NCBI GenBank assembly: GCA_963753165.1
Contig: CAVWBP010000006.1
Coordinates: 21,666-85,665 of the forward strand
Source of the DNA: JAKLQR01 sp963753165
GTDB taxonomy: Bacteria > Nitrospirota > Thermodesulfovibrionia > Thermodesulfovibrionales > SM23-35
Direction: 5' to 3'
DNA: 64,000 bases
How positions within the stretch are numbered: position 1 is the first letter of the stretch; every line of letters begins with the position of its first letter. Of this stretch, positions 41,627 through 51,119 are shown in pieces. The translations under genes were made by a program, and so were the position numbers. The notes under the pieces were generated by a model. That model worked only from the letters and a program-made list of their open reading frames with translations. It made no database searches and was not told the DNA's origin.

Positions 41627-42687
41627 TCAGTCTTTCATCTGCTTCTTTGCCGACTTGATAAAGCGTCCGAACGCTCTGTCCTTCTTCCGTTTATCCACAT
41701 ACGACATCTCATGGTACTCAGATTCCTTCTTAAGCTTCATATAGCTGGAATAGCGTTCTTCACTCAACTCACCATTTGTAACTGCAGTAAGAACTGCGCA
41801 GTTAGTTTCCTTTGTGTGGCTACAATTTGCATAGTGACATTTCCCGGAAAGTTCAATAATATCTTCAAAGCCCTGATTAACCCCATCGCTGACACCAAGA
41901 AGACCTAGCTCTCGCATTCCGGGCGTATCAATCAACATCGAGCCTTGATTAAGGAAGATAAGCTGCCGACGCGCCGTTGTGTGTGTGCCTTCTCCCGTTC
42001 CACTGACGGCATTTGTGTTGAAAGTGTTCTGCCCGATTAAGCGGTTGATGAGGGTTGTCTTGCCAACTCCCGATGATCCAAGCAGGCAATATGTTTTTCC
42101 TGGGATTAACACCTGTTGGAATTCGTCAAATCCGGAGCCAGTTATGTTGCTGAGGGCAAAGACTCTGGATATGACGCCAGTCTGTTTGATAGCCGTAAGT
42201 TTTTGTTCCAGTTCACTGTGAGAGATCAAATCCGTCTTGGTAAGAATAACAATCGGCTTAACATGGCCGTCAGCTGCCATTACCAAATACCGATCCAATC
42301 TTTTCATATTGAAGTCAAAATGACACGATTGAACAATGAAAGCGATATCGATGTTGGCTGCAATCAGCTGGAAATCCACGTTTTCACCAGCGCATTTGCG
42401 ACGCAAAAACGTTTTTCTTGGAAAAACTCCATGAATAATTGCCTCGGTATCATCGTTGTGATATTGCACCGTAACCCAATCGCCCACACATGGCAGGTCA
42501 ACTGATGACTTCCAACCTGGAAAGAGAACTTCCCTGCAAGTTCAGCCGGGATTTCTCTGGTTCATTTTTGATTAGATACGAACCACGATCAACCGCTGAT
42601 ACACGCGCTATGTCGTGACCATCTTGACGCAAGGCTTAAAATGTGTTTCAAACCATTGGTCAAACCTAGATCTTTCAATTTCATCAT
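41627..42687 (-). pseudogene. rsgA: RsgA-like ribosome-associated GTPase, frameshifted N-terminus
   Basis: The intact part, from about 42487, covers the end of the OB fold (GDWVTVQYHND, FPRKTFLRRKCAGE), the circularly permuted GTPase (IVILTKTDLISHSELEQKL, CLLGSSGVGKTTLINRLIG, LIDTPGMRELGLLG) and the zinc domain (CHYANCSHTKETNCAVLTAV). The upstream 200 bases keep the expected sequence in three frames (from ATG 42687: MMKLKDLGLTN; IARVSAVDRGSYLI; IPAELAGKFSFQ; SSVDLPCVGDW) with breaks near 42625, 42570 and 42510. RsgA matures the 30S subunit; this divergent type often co-exists with a housekeeping RsgA. Confidence 0.82.
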
Positions 42688-42983
42688 ATTTTGTCACCGA
42701 ACATTATTTTTTATGTCGCATGCGTCTTTTTGTGATAATTTTAGGGGAATTCAAAGGATATATCAAGAATAATGGCAGAGAGTTTTGAACAGTTCTTAAT
42801 GGATAAGGAAGGCTGTCTATTTGCCCGAAATCAGGAACTGAGGGATGCTGAAATGAATTCAGCATGACAGAAAAGACTTTGCAAACAACCATCCAGTAAT
42901 CGTCTCTATCCGGGCAATCGTCATTTTGAAACGATACAGACACAATCCCGCGGCAGGGCCTACCATTATTACCTGCACTCCCC
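42688..42983. other. Intergenic region with a partial stem-loop repeat
   Basis: Roughly 300 bases before the FNR-type box. It contains ATGCTGAA/TTCAGCAT at 42846-42866, a hairpin that ends AGCATGACA like the right half of the repeat at 39488. No gene is supported. Confidence 0.45.
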
Positions 42984-42997
42984 TTGACTTAAGTCAA
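42984..42997 (+). promoter_or_regulatory. FNR/CRP-type operator upstream of the ferredoxin gene
   Basis: TTGACTTAAGTCAA, a perfect 14-bp palindrome of the form TTGAC-N4-GTCAA used by Fnr/Dnr-type regulators. It lies about 57 bases before ATG 43054; a plausible -10 region (TATTCTATAA) sits at about 43018-43027, putting the palindrome near -41, the usual activator position. Confidence 0.68.
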
Positions 42998-43053
42998 AGA
43001 CTCACAGCCCTTCCTGTTCTATTCTATAAACAAGGACAGAAAAGGAGGTCATT

Positions 43054-43965
43054 ATGAAAAGGAAAATTATCACCATAAATGAAGAGCTCTGTGACGGGTG
43101 CGGCAACTGCGTAAGTTCATGCTCAGAAGGCGCCCTACAGCTTGTTGACGGAAAGGCAAAACTGGTCAAGGAAAATTATTGCGACGGGTTTGGCGATTGC
43201 ATCGGCGAATGCCCGACAGGCGCGCTCATTATCGAGGAAAGGGAATCGGTCCCGTTCGATATAGAGGCAACAAAGGAGTATCTCCTGAAAACAAAAGGGA
43301 AAGAAGCAGTCTGGAAGATGGAAGAAGCGCAGAAAAAGCATGAATCCCCTGCCGCACCGGATCATGCACCCCTTGCATGCGGATGTCCCGGCAGCATGGC
43401 ACAGACTATTCACAGGATAAAGGAACCGGGCACACAGCAGAATCAAACGACAGAGTCTCAGCTGAGGAACTGGCCTGTCCAGATACATCTCCTGCCGCTG
43501 AAAGCCCCCTATTATCAGGGCGCGGATCTGCTCGTCGCAGCGGACTGCTGTGCATTCGCCTATGGCGGTTTCCATAATGATTTCATAAAGAATAAAACAC
43601 TTGCGATAGGATGCCCGAAACTTGACAATGCAGGGGCGTATAAAGAAAAACTCGCGACGATCCTGAGAGATAACGATATCAGGTCAATAACCGTTGCCTA
43701 TATGGAAGTGCCGTGCTGCATGGGTCTGGTCAGGCTTGTTGATGAGGCGGTAAAAGATTCGGGGAAAGATATTCCGTCCGACAAGGTGAAGATAGGGATA
43801 CAGGGACAGAGATTCATAAGTCCCTATAAACCGGGACTTATGAATCTGTCTAATAACTCGCATCTTGTCATTGTCCGGCTTGACCGGACAATCCAGCATA
43901 TATTGAAAAACTGGATTCTCTGGTCAAGCCAGAGAATGACACAAGAAAACAAGGAACACCAGTAG
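43054..43965 (+). CDS. 4Fe-4S ferredoxin-type protein with a repeat-derived C-terminal extension
   Basis: 303 residues. N-terminal bis-cluster ferredoxin (C-x2-C-x2-C-x3-C in CDGCGNCVSSC; second in YCDGFGDCIGECPTGAL, where one Cys is replaced by F-G-D), a Cys-rich linker with LACGCPGSMAQTIH, then a domain with VAADCCAFAYGGF and MEVPCCMGLVRLV. Such proteins occur in anaerobes as electron carriers linked to hydrogenase, nitrogen or NO metabolism. Translation from about residue 270 on (VIVRLDRTIQHILKNWILW) comes from a stem-loop repeat, so the natural C-terminus is lost. AGGAGG precedes the start; an FNR-type box suggests anaerobic control. Confidence 0.82.
   Translation: MKRKIITINEELCDGCGNCVSSCSEGALQLVDGKAKLVKENYCDGFGDCIGECPTGALIIEERESVPFDIEATKEYLLKTKGKEAVWKMEEAQKKHESPAAPDHAPLACGCPGSMAQTIHRIKEPGTQQNQTTESQLRNWPVQIHLLPLKAPYYQGADLLVAADCCAFAYGGFHNDFIKNKTLAIGCPKLDNAGAYKEKLATILRDNDIRSITVAYMEVPCCMGLVRLVDEAVKDSGKDIPSDKVKIGIQGQRFISPYKPGLMNLSNNSHLVIVRLDRTIQHILKNWILWSSQRMTQENKEHQ
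43810..43847. repeat. Perfect 15-bp inverted repeat at the gene/repeat junction
   Basis: AGATTCATAAGTCCC, 8-base spacer, GGGACTTATGAATCT. It lies just before the stem-loop repeat in the 3' end of the ferredoxin gene and may represent an insertion scar or an old terminal-repeat pair. Confidence 0.6.
43867..43940. repeat. Stem-loop repeat of the GTCATTCC family inside the ferredoxin reading frame
   Basis: GTCATTGTCCGGCTTGACCG...AATCCAG and CTGGATTC...GAGAATGAC form a long hairpin. In this orientation the repeat is an open frame and is translated as part of the upstream protein. Confidence 0.7.
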
Positions 43966-44040
43966 CAAGCTAACAGGGAATATCAAGTTTAAAACCAATT
44001 AGTTCAACAAATTCTTGCCGTCGCCCCACCGCGCAACCCC

Positions 44041-44102
44041 ACAATTTTGCATGAAATACCGCTATATTTACGACAAAATTGTTTTTTTGTTGACAAAATT
44101 GT
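44041..44102 (+). promoter_or_regulatory. Repeated operator-like sites upstream of the split glutamate synthase operon
   Basis: GACAAAATTGT at 44072-44082 and 44092-44102 (20 bases apart, two helical turns) and the inverted core ACAATTTT at 44041-44048. The second copy overlaps a TTGACA at 44090-44095. No regulator family could be matched; it is not the GGAA-N6-TTCC site of archaeal NrpR. Confidence 0.5.
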
Positions 44103-44192
44103 ATGGTTTTCTTTAAGGTATATTCATACGGTAACCGTTTGCCGTTCTTAGCTTGTTGCCGTGTACACATTAAAAAGAGAGGAAGAGAACTT

Positions 44193-45312
44193 ATGTGCAG
44201 ACTTGCCGCAATAACATCACATGAATATTTTTCACCTATGGAGAATATCCTTGCCCTCGAGACCATGAAGGAAGGCCATGACGGTTCAGGTCTCGGCCTG
44301 ACCCTCAAGGATCTCGGCGGTCATTTCGAGAAGATGAAGGGATACCCCATCCTCTCGGGGATCTGCTCGAAGAAAGGCGCAAAGACACTTGATGACTATC
44401 ATGGAAAAGGCAGGGTTCAAGCTGATCGATATATGGGCGCCGAAGATAAAAGCGGTGAAGGGGATGCTTGCAGCCCGTGACCATTATTTCGCGCGCGTGT
44501 ATGATTATCCCAGCGTCATACAAACACAAGCCGGTCAGGGAGAAGGAAGATCTTCTCATGAACATCCGCGTTGCGCTGAGGAAAATGGGAGAAGCCGATG
44601 AGTCGATCTTTGTCTTTTCCTTCTATCCCGACGTCCTTACCCTGAAAGAGGTAGGTGATCCTCTCCAGGTTGCCGAATTTTTCGGGCTCGACAAGGATGA
44701 CGCTGAAAGCAAAGATCATATTCGCTCAGGGACAGGCAGAACACCAATTATGCGATTTATCTGTATGCGTGCCATCCGTTTTTCATTCAGGGATACTGTT
44801 CCATGACAAACGGAGAGAATACGGCATTCGTGCCGATCAGGGAGTATCTTAACGGGCAAGACATTTTCCCGGTTATATCGGGTACAACAGCGACAGCGAG
44901 GTGTTTACCCATATCCTTCACTATACTTCCCGGCAGTTGGGGTATCCGCTTACCTATTATAAGGATGTCATCACCCCGCTCAAGGACATCAGAGATCGAA
45001 GCGCGGGAGGACAGAGAGCCCTGAAGACTGATGAAACAGTCCCTGAGGCCCCTCTGCATAGACGGCCCGAACGTTGTCATAGGGTTTACGCCCGACGGGA
45101 CCTGTTTCATGGTGCACGACGCCAAGAAGCTCCGTCCGGGAGTCGTCGGCGGGTTAAAGGGCAAGTATGCGTTAATGTCGGAAGAATGCGGACTTGACAG
45201 CGCCATTCCGAAGCGGGACAAAACTAAGGATATATTTCCGATGAAATACGACATGGTAATTATCAGGCCTAAGGCAGAGGAGGTTACGGTATGGAACCAG
45301 CTGCACAATTAG
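44193..45312 (+). pseudogene. Glutaminase (class II amidotransferase) subunit of archaeal-type glutamate synthase, multiply frameshifted
   Basis: From ATG 44193: MCRLAAITSHEYFSP with the N-terminal nucleophile Cys2 of class II glutamine amidotransferases, then EGHDGSGLGLTLKDLGGHF. At least six one-base shifts follow, but fragments align in order: FKLIDIWAPKIKAVKGM, EDLLMNIRVALRKMG, VFSFYPDVLTLKEVGDPLQ, MTNGENTAFVPIREYLNG, SRQLGYPLTYYKDVITPLKD, CIDGPNVVIGFTPDGTCFM and MKYDMVIIRPKAEEVTVWN. It would release ammonia from glutamine for the next subunit. It overlaps the ferredoxin-FMN gene by 22 bases. Confidence 0.8.
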
Positions 45313-46955
45313 ACTATAATCATCAGCTCTCGTTACAGGGAGTTCCCCTATATTGTCCGCTGGAGAGACGACCGGTGCAAACGGTGCGGAAGCTGCACCG
45401 CGGTCTGCCCGGTGAAGGCGATCGAACCAACGGTGAAAGTACAGCGGGTCGTACAGTCCGAAGGGCCTGTCCCCACGCCAGCGGCCACAAGAAAGATCGT
45501 CCATATCGTCGAACAGGTGACGGATATAGAGCGGTATTGCACAGGCTGCGGAACCTGCACGCTGGTCTGTCCGAATGAGGCGATTGAACCCGAATACAAC
45601 CCGCAGAACAAGTTCCTGCATTTCAAGAACAGGGGCGGCGAAGGATATAAGAGCGGAGGAAGGAGAAACGATCCGTCTGTATCGACCCTTGACAGGCTGA
45701 AATTCACAAGGATCTCGATGCTGACAGACCCTGCGCTCGATGCAGGGCAGGCACGAGTTCCGGGTCAGGACGCTTCTCGGGAGGATTCTGCCTGCGGATG
45801 AACTGCCGCTGAAAAAAGTAAACGGCAAGCTCGTGCGTGACCATGAGAACGGCAAGTTTATTCCGCCTGTCCGCGAAATATTCCCGATCATGATCGGGAG
45901 CATGTCCATCGGCGCGCTCTCACCTCCGATGTGGGAAGGACTTGCCATGGGCGTTACGTATCTCAACGAAGTGGAAGGGCTTCCGGTGGTTATGGCCACC
46001 GGTGAGGGCGGTGTTCCGCCACGATTGCTGAAATCGAAATATTTGAAATATTTCATCCTGCAGATTGCGTCAGGATATTTCGGATGGGATGAGATTATCC
46101 ATTCAATCCCTCACATGGTCGAAGACCCTGCTGCAATCGAGATCAAATACGGCCAGGGGGCAAAACCCGGAGACGGCGGTCTGCTTAATGGCGCAGAAGG
46201 TCCTCAAGCTTATCGCAAGCATCCGCGGAGTGCCGCAGTTTGTCGACCTTGCCTCTCCTCCGACTCACCAGACAAAGTACTCGATTGAAGAGGCGGTCGC
46301 AAAGATGATCCAGTCTATGTCCATGGCATGGGGATTCAGGGTGCCGGTCTATCCGAAGATTTCCGGGACAAAGACCGCACGTGCAGTCCTGAACAACCTT
46401 GCACGAAATCCCTATGCCGCTGCCCTTTCGATTGACGGTGAGGACGGCGGCACCGGTGCAGCATACAATGTATCAATCGACAAGATGGGACATCCCATCG
46501 CATCGAATATCAGGGAATGCTATCTTGACCTCGTGAAACAGGGCAAACAGAATGAACTGCCCCTTATCGCGGCCGGCGGTGTCGGGAAGAAGGGAAATCT
46601 CGCAGCAAATGCAGCAGCACTGATCATGCTCGGGGCATCGGTTGTCTCGATCGGAAAATACATCATGCAGGCTGCAGCGAACTGCTTTGGCGATGAATTC
46701 AACCGCTGCAATCTCTGCAACACGGGAAAGTGTCCGAGAGGAATTACCACCCAGGACCCGAAACTCTACCGGAGGCTTGATTCCGATAAGGTCGCTGAAC
46801 GGGTGGTTGAAGTCTTCAAGTCTGCGAATGTGGAATTGAAAAAAATATTTGCACCGATGGGGAGGAGCACAGAATTGCCTATCGGCATGTCGGATGGATT
46901 GAGTATCGACGACAAGGCAATGGCGGAGAGATTGGAAATAAGCTATGCGTGCTAA
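45291..46955 (+). pseudogene. Ferredoxin plus FMN-barrel subunit of archaeal-type glutamate synthase, frameshifted
   Basis: From ATG 45291. Two 4Fe-4S motifs (CKRCGSCTAVCPVKAIEP and CTGCGTCTLVCPNEAIEP) precede the GOGAT synthase barrel: REIFPIMIGSMSIGALSPPM, VMATGEGGVPPRLLKSKYL, EIKYGQGAKPGDGG, SIDGEDGGTGAAYNVSI and the 3Fe-4S loop CNLCNTGKCPRGITTQDP. Shifts are seen near 45335, 45500-45760 and 46190. About 555 residues when joined. It forms glutamate from 2-oxoglutarate and ammonia. The C-terminal GXGXG domain is a separate gene, as in archaea. Confidence 0.85.
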
Positions 46956-47927
46956 AAAGACAGATCACGGAAAAAGAAGCCGAAATCAGGAATAAAAAGA
47001 CAAAAATCCCCCCCCTGGCAAGAGAGGGATTGCGGGAGGGTCTCTTCCAAAGCTGCTCCTTCAAAAAAGGTTGTGACCATTCACGGCATAGTCAGAGGGA
47101 AACGGGCGCCGTCCCGTATTCTTGAAGAACAGATACAGCAGGCGGTGAGAGATGGTGCGCGTGAACTCACATATTCATCGCCGACGGACAGCACGGAATC
47201 GGCGGAAGGATCTGGCCCAGGGGCGAAGCCGTATCAAGATCACCGTAGACGGTCCTGTCGGACAGAGACTCGGAAGCATGGGCATGCCGGGAACAGAGAT
47301 TATTCGTGAACGGCAGCGCGTCTGATGATGTCGGCTGGATCAACTGCGGGGCAAAGATAACCGTTCTGGGTGATGTCACGAACGGCGCTTTCAATGCCGC
47401 TGCACAGGGCATTCTCTATGTCCAGGGGAGCGGCGGGGCACGCTGCGACACCATGACAAAGCATAACCCGCGGTTCGATCCTCCGCAGTCCTGGTATTTC
47501 AGGAATGTCGGTGATTCCTTCGCCGAGTTCAAGGCCGGCGGAATAGCAGTCGTCTGCGGTGTAAATCCACGGAATCCGGACAATATCCTCGGCTATCGTC
47601 CCTGTGTCGGAATGGTCGGCGGGACCATCTATTTCAGGGGCCCTCATCAAGGAATACAGCGAGACGGGATGTGAAACTTCTTGATCTGACCCCTCAGGAC
47701 TGGGAATGGCTCACAGAACAACATGAAACCATACCTTGAAGCCATCGACAGGATGTCTTTCTATAAAGAACTTACCCGTTCACGCGATGACTGGAAAAAA
47801 CTTATCGCGTATACACCTCAGGAGAAAAGGGCCAGGAGATGGTTCAAGATATCCTACCTCTGATTTCAGAAAAAACTTCTGGGAGAAAGAGGTCGGCGCA
47901 GGGTGGCATTTTCTGCTCCCTTTATGA
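46945..47927 (+). pseudogene. GXGXG (GltB C-terminal-like) subunit of glutamate synthase, frameshifted
   Basis: ATG 46945 overlaps the previous stop by 11 bases and gives a Lys-rich start, then, after a shift, SSKAAPSKKVVTIHGIVRG and RILEEQIQQAVRDGAREL. Further shifts separate IADGQHGIGGRIWPRGEAV, ITVDGPVGQRLGSMGMPG, VNGSASDDVGWINCGAKITV, QGILYVQGSGGARCDTMTKH, GVNPRNPDNILGYRPCVGMV and SDFRKNFWEKEVGAG. This beta-helix domain of repeated G-x-x-G-x-x-x-G motifs is structural in glutamate synthase. A degenerate C-rich repeat lies in its 5' end (47005-47040). It ends with an ATGA overlap to the reductase. Confidence 0.78.
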
Positions 47928-49406
47928 ATCATGAACTCACGATACTGCCGTATATCACCACAGGGGAGGACAGGAGGAACAAGCCTGTCTGGGCGAATGA
48001 AAAATATCTGCCGCCCTGTGCGTACAACTGCCCTACGCATATCCCTTCCCATAAGCGGGCTTCTTTGATCAGACAGGGAAAGCTGCATGAGGCGCTGGAA
48101 CTGGTTCTCCAGTACAGCCCGCTGCCTGCAACGGTATGCGGACAGATCTGCCCGAACCTCTGCATGCAGAGTTGCACGCGGAGCAAACTTGACAAACCGC
48201 TCGGGATCGACAAGCTGGGAAGGCTTGCCCTCGATCTGCCCGCACCGGAAAAGGCAGCAGCCACAGGCCATACGATCGCGGTCATCGGCGGAGGTCCTGC
48301 AGGACTGAGTGCTGCATGGCAGCTCGGCCTGAAAGGCCACTCTGTTGATCTGTATGAGGCAACAGACAAACTCGGAGGCAAACTCGAACTCTGTATACCA
48401 CGGGAACGTCTTCCCCAGGAAGTGCTCCAGAAAGAACTTTCCCGCTTCAGGGAAATAGGCGTTACATGTCCATCTCAATACGATAATCAACCTCGATAGA
48501 AGTTCCAGGAGATTTACAAAGAACCATGAGGTCGTTATCGTCGCATGCGGCGCTCACAAGCCGAGGATCATTCAGTTCCCCGGTTCCGAGCATATCGTAT
48601 CGGCGTATGATTTTCTCAGAGGCATGAATACCGGGGACGAACCGGACCTCAAAGGGAAGAAGGTTGTCATCATCGGTGCCGGGAATGTCGGCATGGATGT
48701 AGCTTCGCAGGCATACAACTGCGGCGCGGAATCCGTCATCGCAGTCGATATCCAGAAGCCGGCGGCCTTCGGAAAAGAGATGGAAACCGCCGTTGCAAAA
48801 GGCACACAGATCGTCTGGCCCAGGATATCGGAACGGTATGACTATGCAGGGAAGACGTTATATTTCAAGGACGGCACCTCTCTCGATGCAGACATGGTAA
48901 TCATGTCTGTCGGCGATGTCCCGATTCTCGACTTTCTGCCGCAGAGCGTCCATACGGAAAGGGGATGGCTGGCAGTCAATGATATCGGTCAGACCTCAGA
49001 TGTGAAGGTCTTTGCAATCGGAGATGCGACACGTCCGGGACTGGTAACCAATGCCATCGGCCAGGGCAGAATTACCGCTGAAACAATCCATTATCAGCTC
49101 ATGCATGCGCCGCGATCGCCTGAGATTCAACAGGTCATCCCGTACGAACGCATCAGAACAGAATACTATGACGTCTGCCGTGGTGATTTTACCTCGCCGG
49201 AGCAGGAAGCAAACAAGTGCATGTCCTGTGCAACATGCCGTGACTGCCACATGTGTGAAACTACCTGCTACTGGGGAGCGATCAGCAGGGTCGAAAAAGA
49301 AGACGGTTCATATGAATATGTGGTCGATGACGACAAGTGCATCGGCTGCGGCTTCTGCGCCGGCATATGCCCGTGCGGCGTATGGGAAATGGTGGAGAAT
49401 GTATAA
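47924..49406 (+). pseudogene. GltD-like NAD(P)H-dependent reductase subunit with ferredoxin C-terminus, one frameshift
   Basis: From ATG 47924: CAYNCPTHIPSHKRASLIRQ and CGQICPNLCMQSCTRSK, the GltD-type Fe-S region; IAVIGGGPAGLSAAWQLGLK (FAD); break near 48470 (a missing or extra base), then NTIINLDRSSRRFT, VIVACGAHKPRIIQFPG, KVVIIGAGNVGMDVASQAYN (NADPH), FAIGDATRPGLVTNAIGQG; finally two 4Fe-4S motifs (CMSCATCRDCHMCETTC and CIGCGFCAGICPCGVWEM). About 493 residues. It supplies electrons to the glutamate synthase core; the extra C-terminal ferredoxin suggests electron exchange with ferredoxin as well as NAD(P)H. Confidence 0.87.
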
Positions 49407-49444
49407 GGAATCATGATCAGGAGACTTCGTAATACTATAAAGTT

Positions 49445-50969
49445 ATGGCTCAATCATTAATCAGAGAAAACCGGATTCTTTCAGCACTCCTTGAGGTGAG
49501 CAAGGTTCTGAACTCCTCTTTTGATCTCGAAAAGAACCTTTCCCGTACCATGCGTGTCCTTGGAGAGTTCCTCGAAATGGAGAGGGGCTCTGTATTTCTC
49601 CTCGATCGGACATACAAAGGAGCTGAAAATCGTCGCCGCCCACGGGCTCACAAAAGAACAGATCGACCGGGGCAAATACCGCATGGGAGAAGGGATTGTC
49701 GGAAGGGTCATCGAAAAAGGCTCGCCGCTGATTATCCCGAACCTGAGGAACGAACCATTGTTCCTGAACAAGACCGAATCGAGAATCGATAAAAACGGGA
49801 TTTCCTTCCTCTGCGTCCCGATAAAATTCAAGGGAGATTCCATCGGTGTGCTCAGCGTGGACAGAATATTCAAAGATACCGACATAACCATCGATGAGGA
49901 CATCAGGGTACTGGAAATAATTGCTTCGATCATTGCCCAGTATGTCATCCTCTGGAAACATTACCAGGAGTCCGAGCAGGAAAGAGAGAACCTGAAATTC
50001 GAGCTGAAAGGCAGATACAGCCTGCCGAATATCATAGGCACCTCCGACAGGATGCAGGAAGTCTTCGAAGCGGTCCACCGTGTTGCCGATTCCAAAGCAA
50101 CGGTAATCCTTTACGGCGAAAGCGGCACAGGGAAGGAACTGATTGCAAAGGCCATACACTACATGAGCCCCCGGGTCAAACTGCCGTTCATAAAATTCAA
50201 CTGCGCCTCAATCCCGGAAGGACTGCTCGAATCCGAGCTTTTCGGCCATGAGAAAGGCGCGTTTACCGGCGCTATCTCTGCACGGAAGGGCAGATTCGAA
50301 CTTGCTCATGGCGGGACACTGCTGCTCGACGAAGTGGGAGACCTCCCGCTGAACCTTCAGCCCAAAATATTGCGTGTCCTCCAGGAAAGGGAATTCGAGC
50401 GGGTTGGGGGAGAAAAGACGATGAAGGTCGATGTCCGACTTATTGCGGCAACAAGCAGGAACCTTGAGGAACTCGTTTCAAAGGGGAAATTCAGGGAAGA
50501 TTTATTTTACCGGCTGAATGTTGTGCCCATATTCATGCCTTCCCTGAGAGAGCGGAGGGAAGATATTCCCCTGCTCGTAGAATTTTTCCTGAAACGTTTC
50601 AATAAAGAGAACAATAAAAACGTTTCGATATCACCGGATGCCCTAAGGGTATTGGCGGATTACCACTGGCCCGGCAATGTCAGGGAACTCGAAAATACCA
50701 TTGAACGGCTTGTGGTAATGTCCGGCAGGAAAAGTATCAATGCAGACGATCTCCCGATGAATATGAAAATGCCTTCCCATAACGATGTCCTGCAGAAAGA
50801 ATCCCTGCAGGCAGGGATTCAGGATATCGAAAAATCAAGCATCCTCGATGCGCTTGAGAAAACCGGCTGGGTTCAGGCAAAAGCAGCAAGGCTCATCGGT
50901 CTTACCCCAAGGCAGATCGGATATAAAATGAAGAAGTACGGACTCTCTGTCCCGTCGGGAATACAGTAA
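49445..50969 (+). pseudogene. NifA-type sigma-54 activator (GAF-AAA+-HTH), one frameshift near the N-terminus
   Basis: ATG 49445 starts LIRENRILSALLEVSKVLN and the GAF domain; near 49610 the frame shifts once, and from about 49622 it is open to the end: KELKIVAAHGLTKEQIDRG, AAA+ with Walker A GESGTGKE, ELFGHEKGAFTGAISARKG (GAFTGA loop contacting sigma-54), Walker B GGTLLLDEVGDLPL, and a Fis-type HTH (WVQAKAARLIGLTPRQIGYK). Overall length about 507 residues. GAF-AAA+-Fis is the NifA arrangement. It directly follows the split glutamate synthase and fits control of nitrogen genes, but no nif genes are here. Confidence 0.86.
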
Positions 50970-51119
50970 CCCCTCCCTGTTATACCGCGTCTGTTCTCAT
51001 TGCCGTGTCTTCGTGCACCTCAAAAGATGGACCTTATTATTTATTTGACTCATTGAGCAAAACTTTGATAGCGTTTATACGGTTATACCCGTATATCGAA
51101 CACAAGGGAATAGAAGAAC

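Noticed and set aside
45172..46056. 294-codon minus-strand open frame in the glutamate synthase region
   Set aside because: Antisense shadow of the broken ferredoxin-FMN gene; it is only long because the sense strand is frameshifted.
49445..50969. Evidence for a nitrogen fixation cluster
   Set aside because: The activator is NifA-like, but no nifHDK or accessory nif gene is present in the window.
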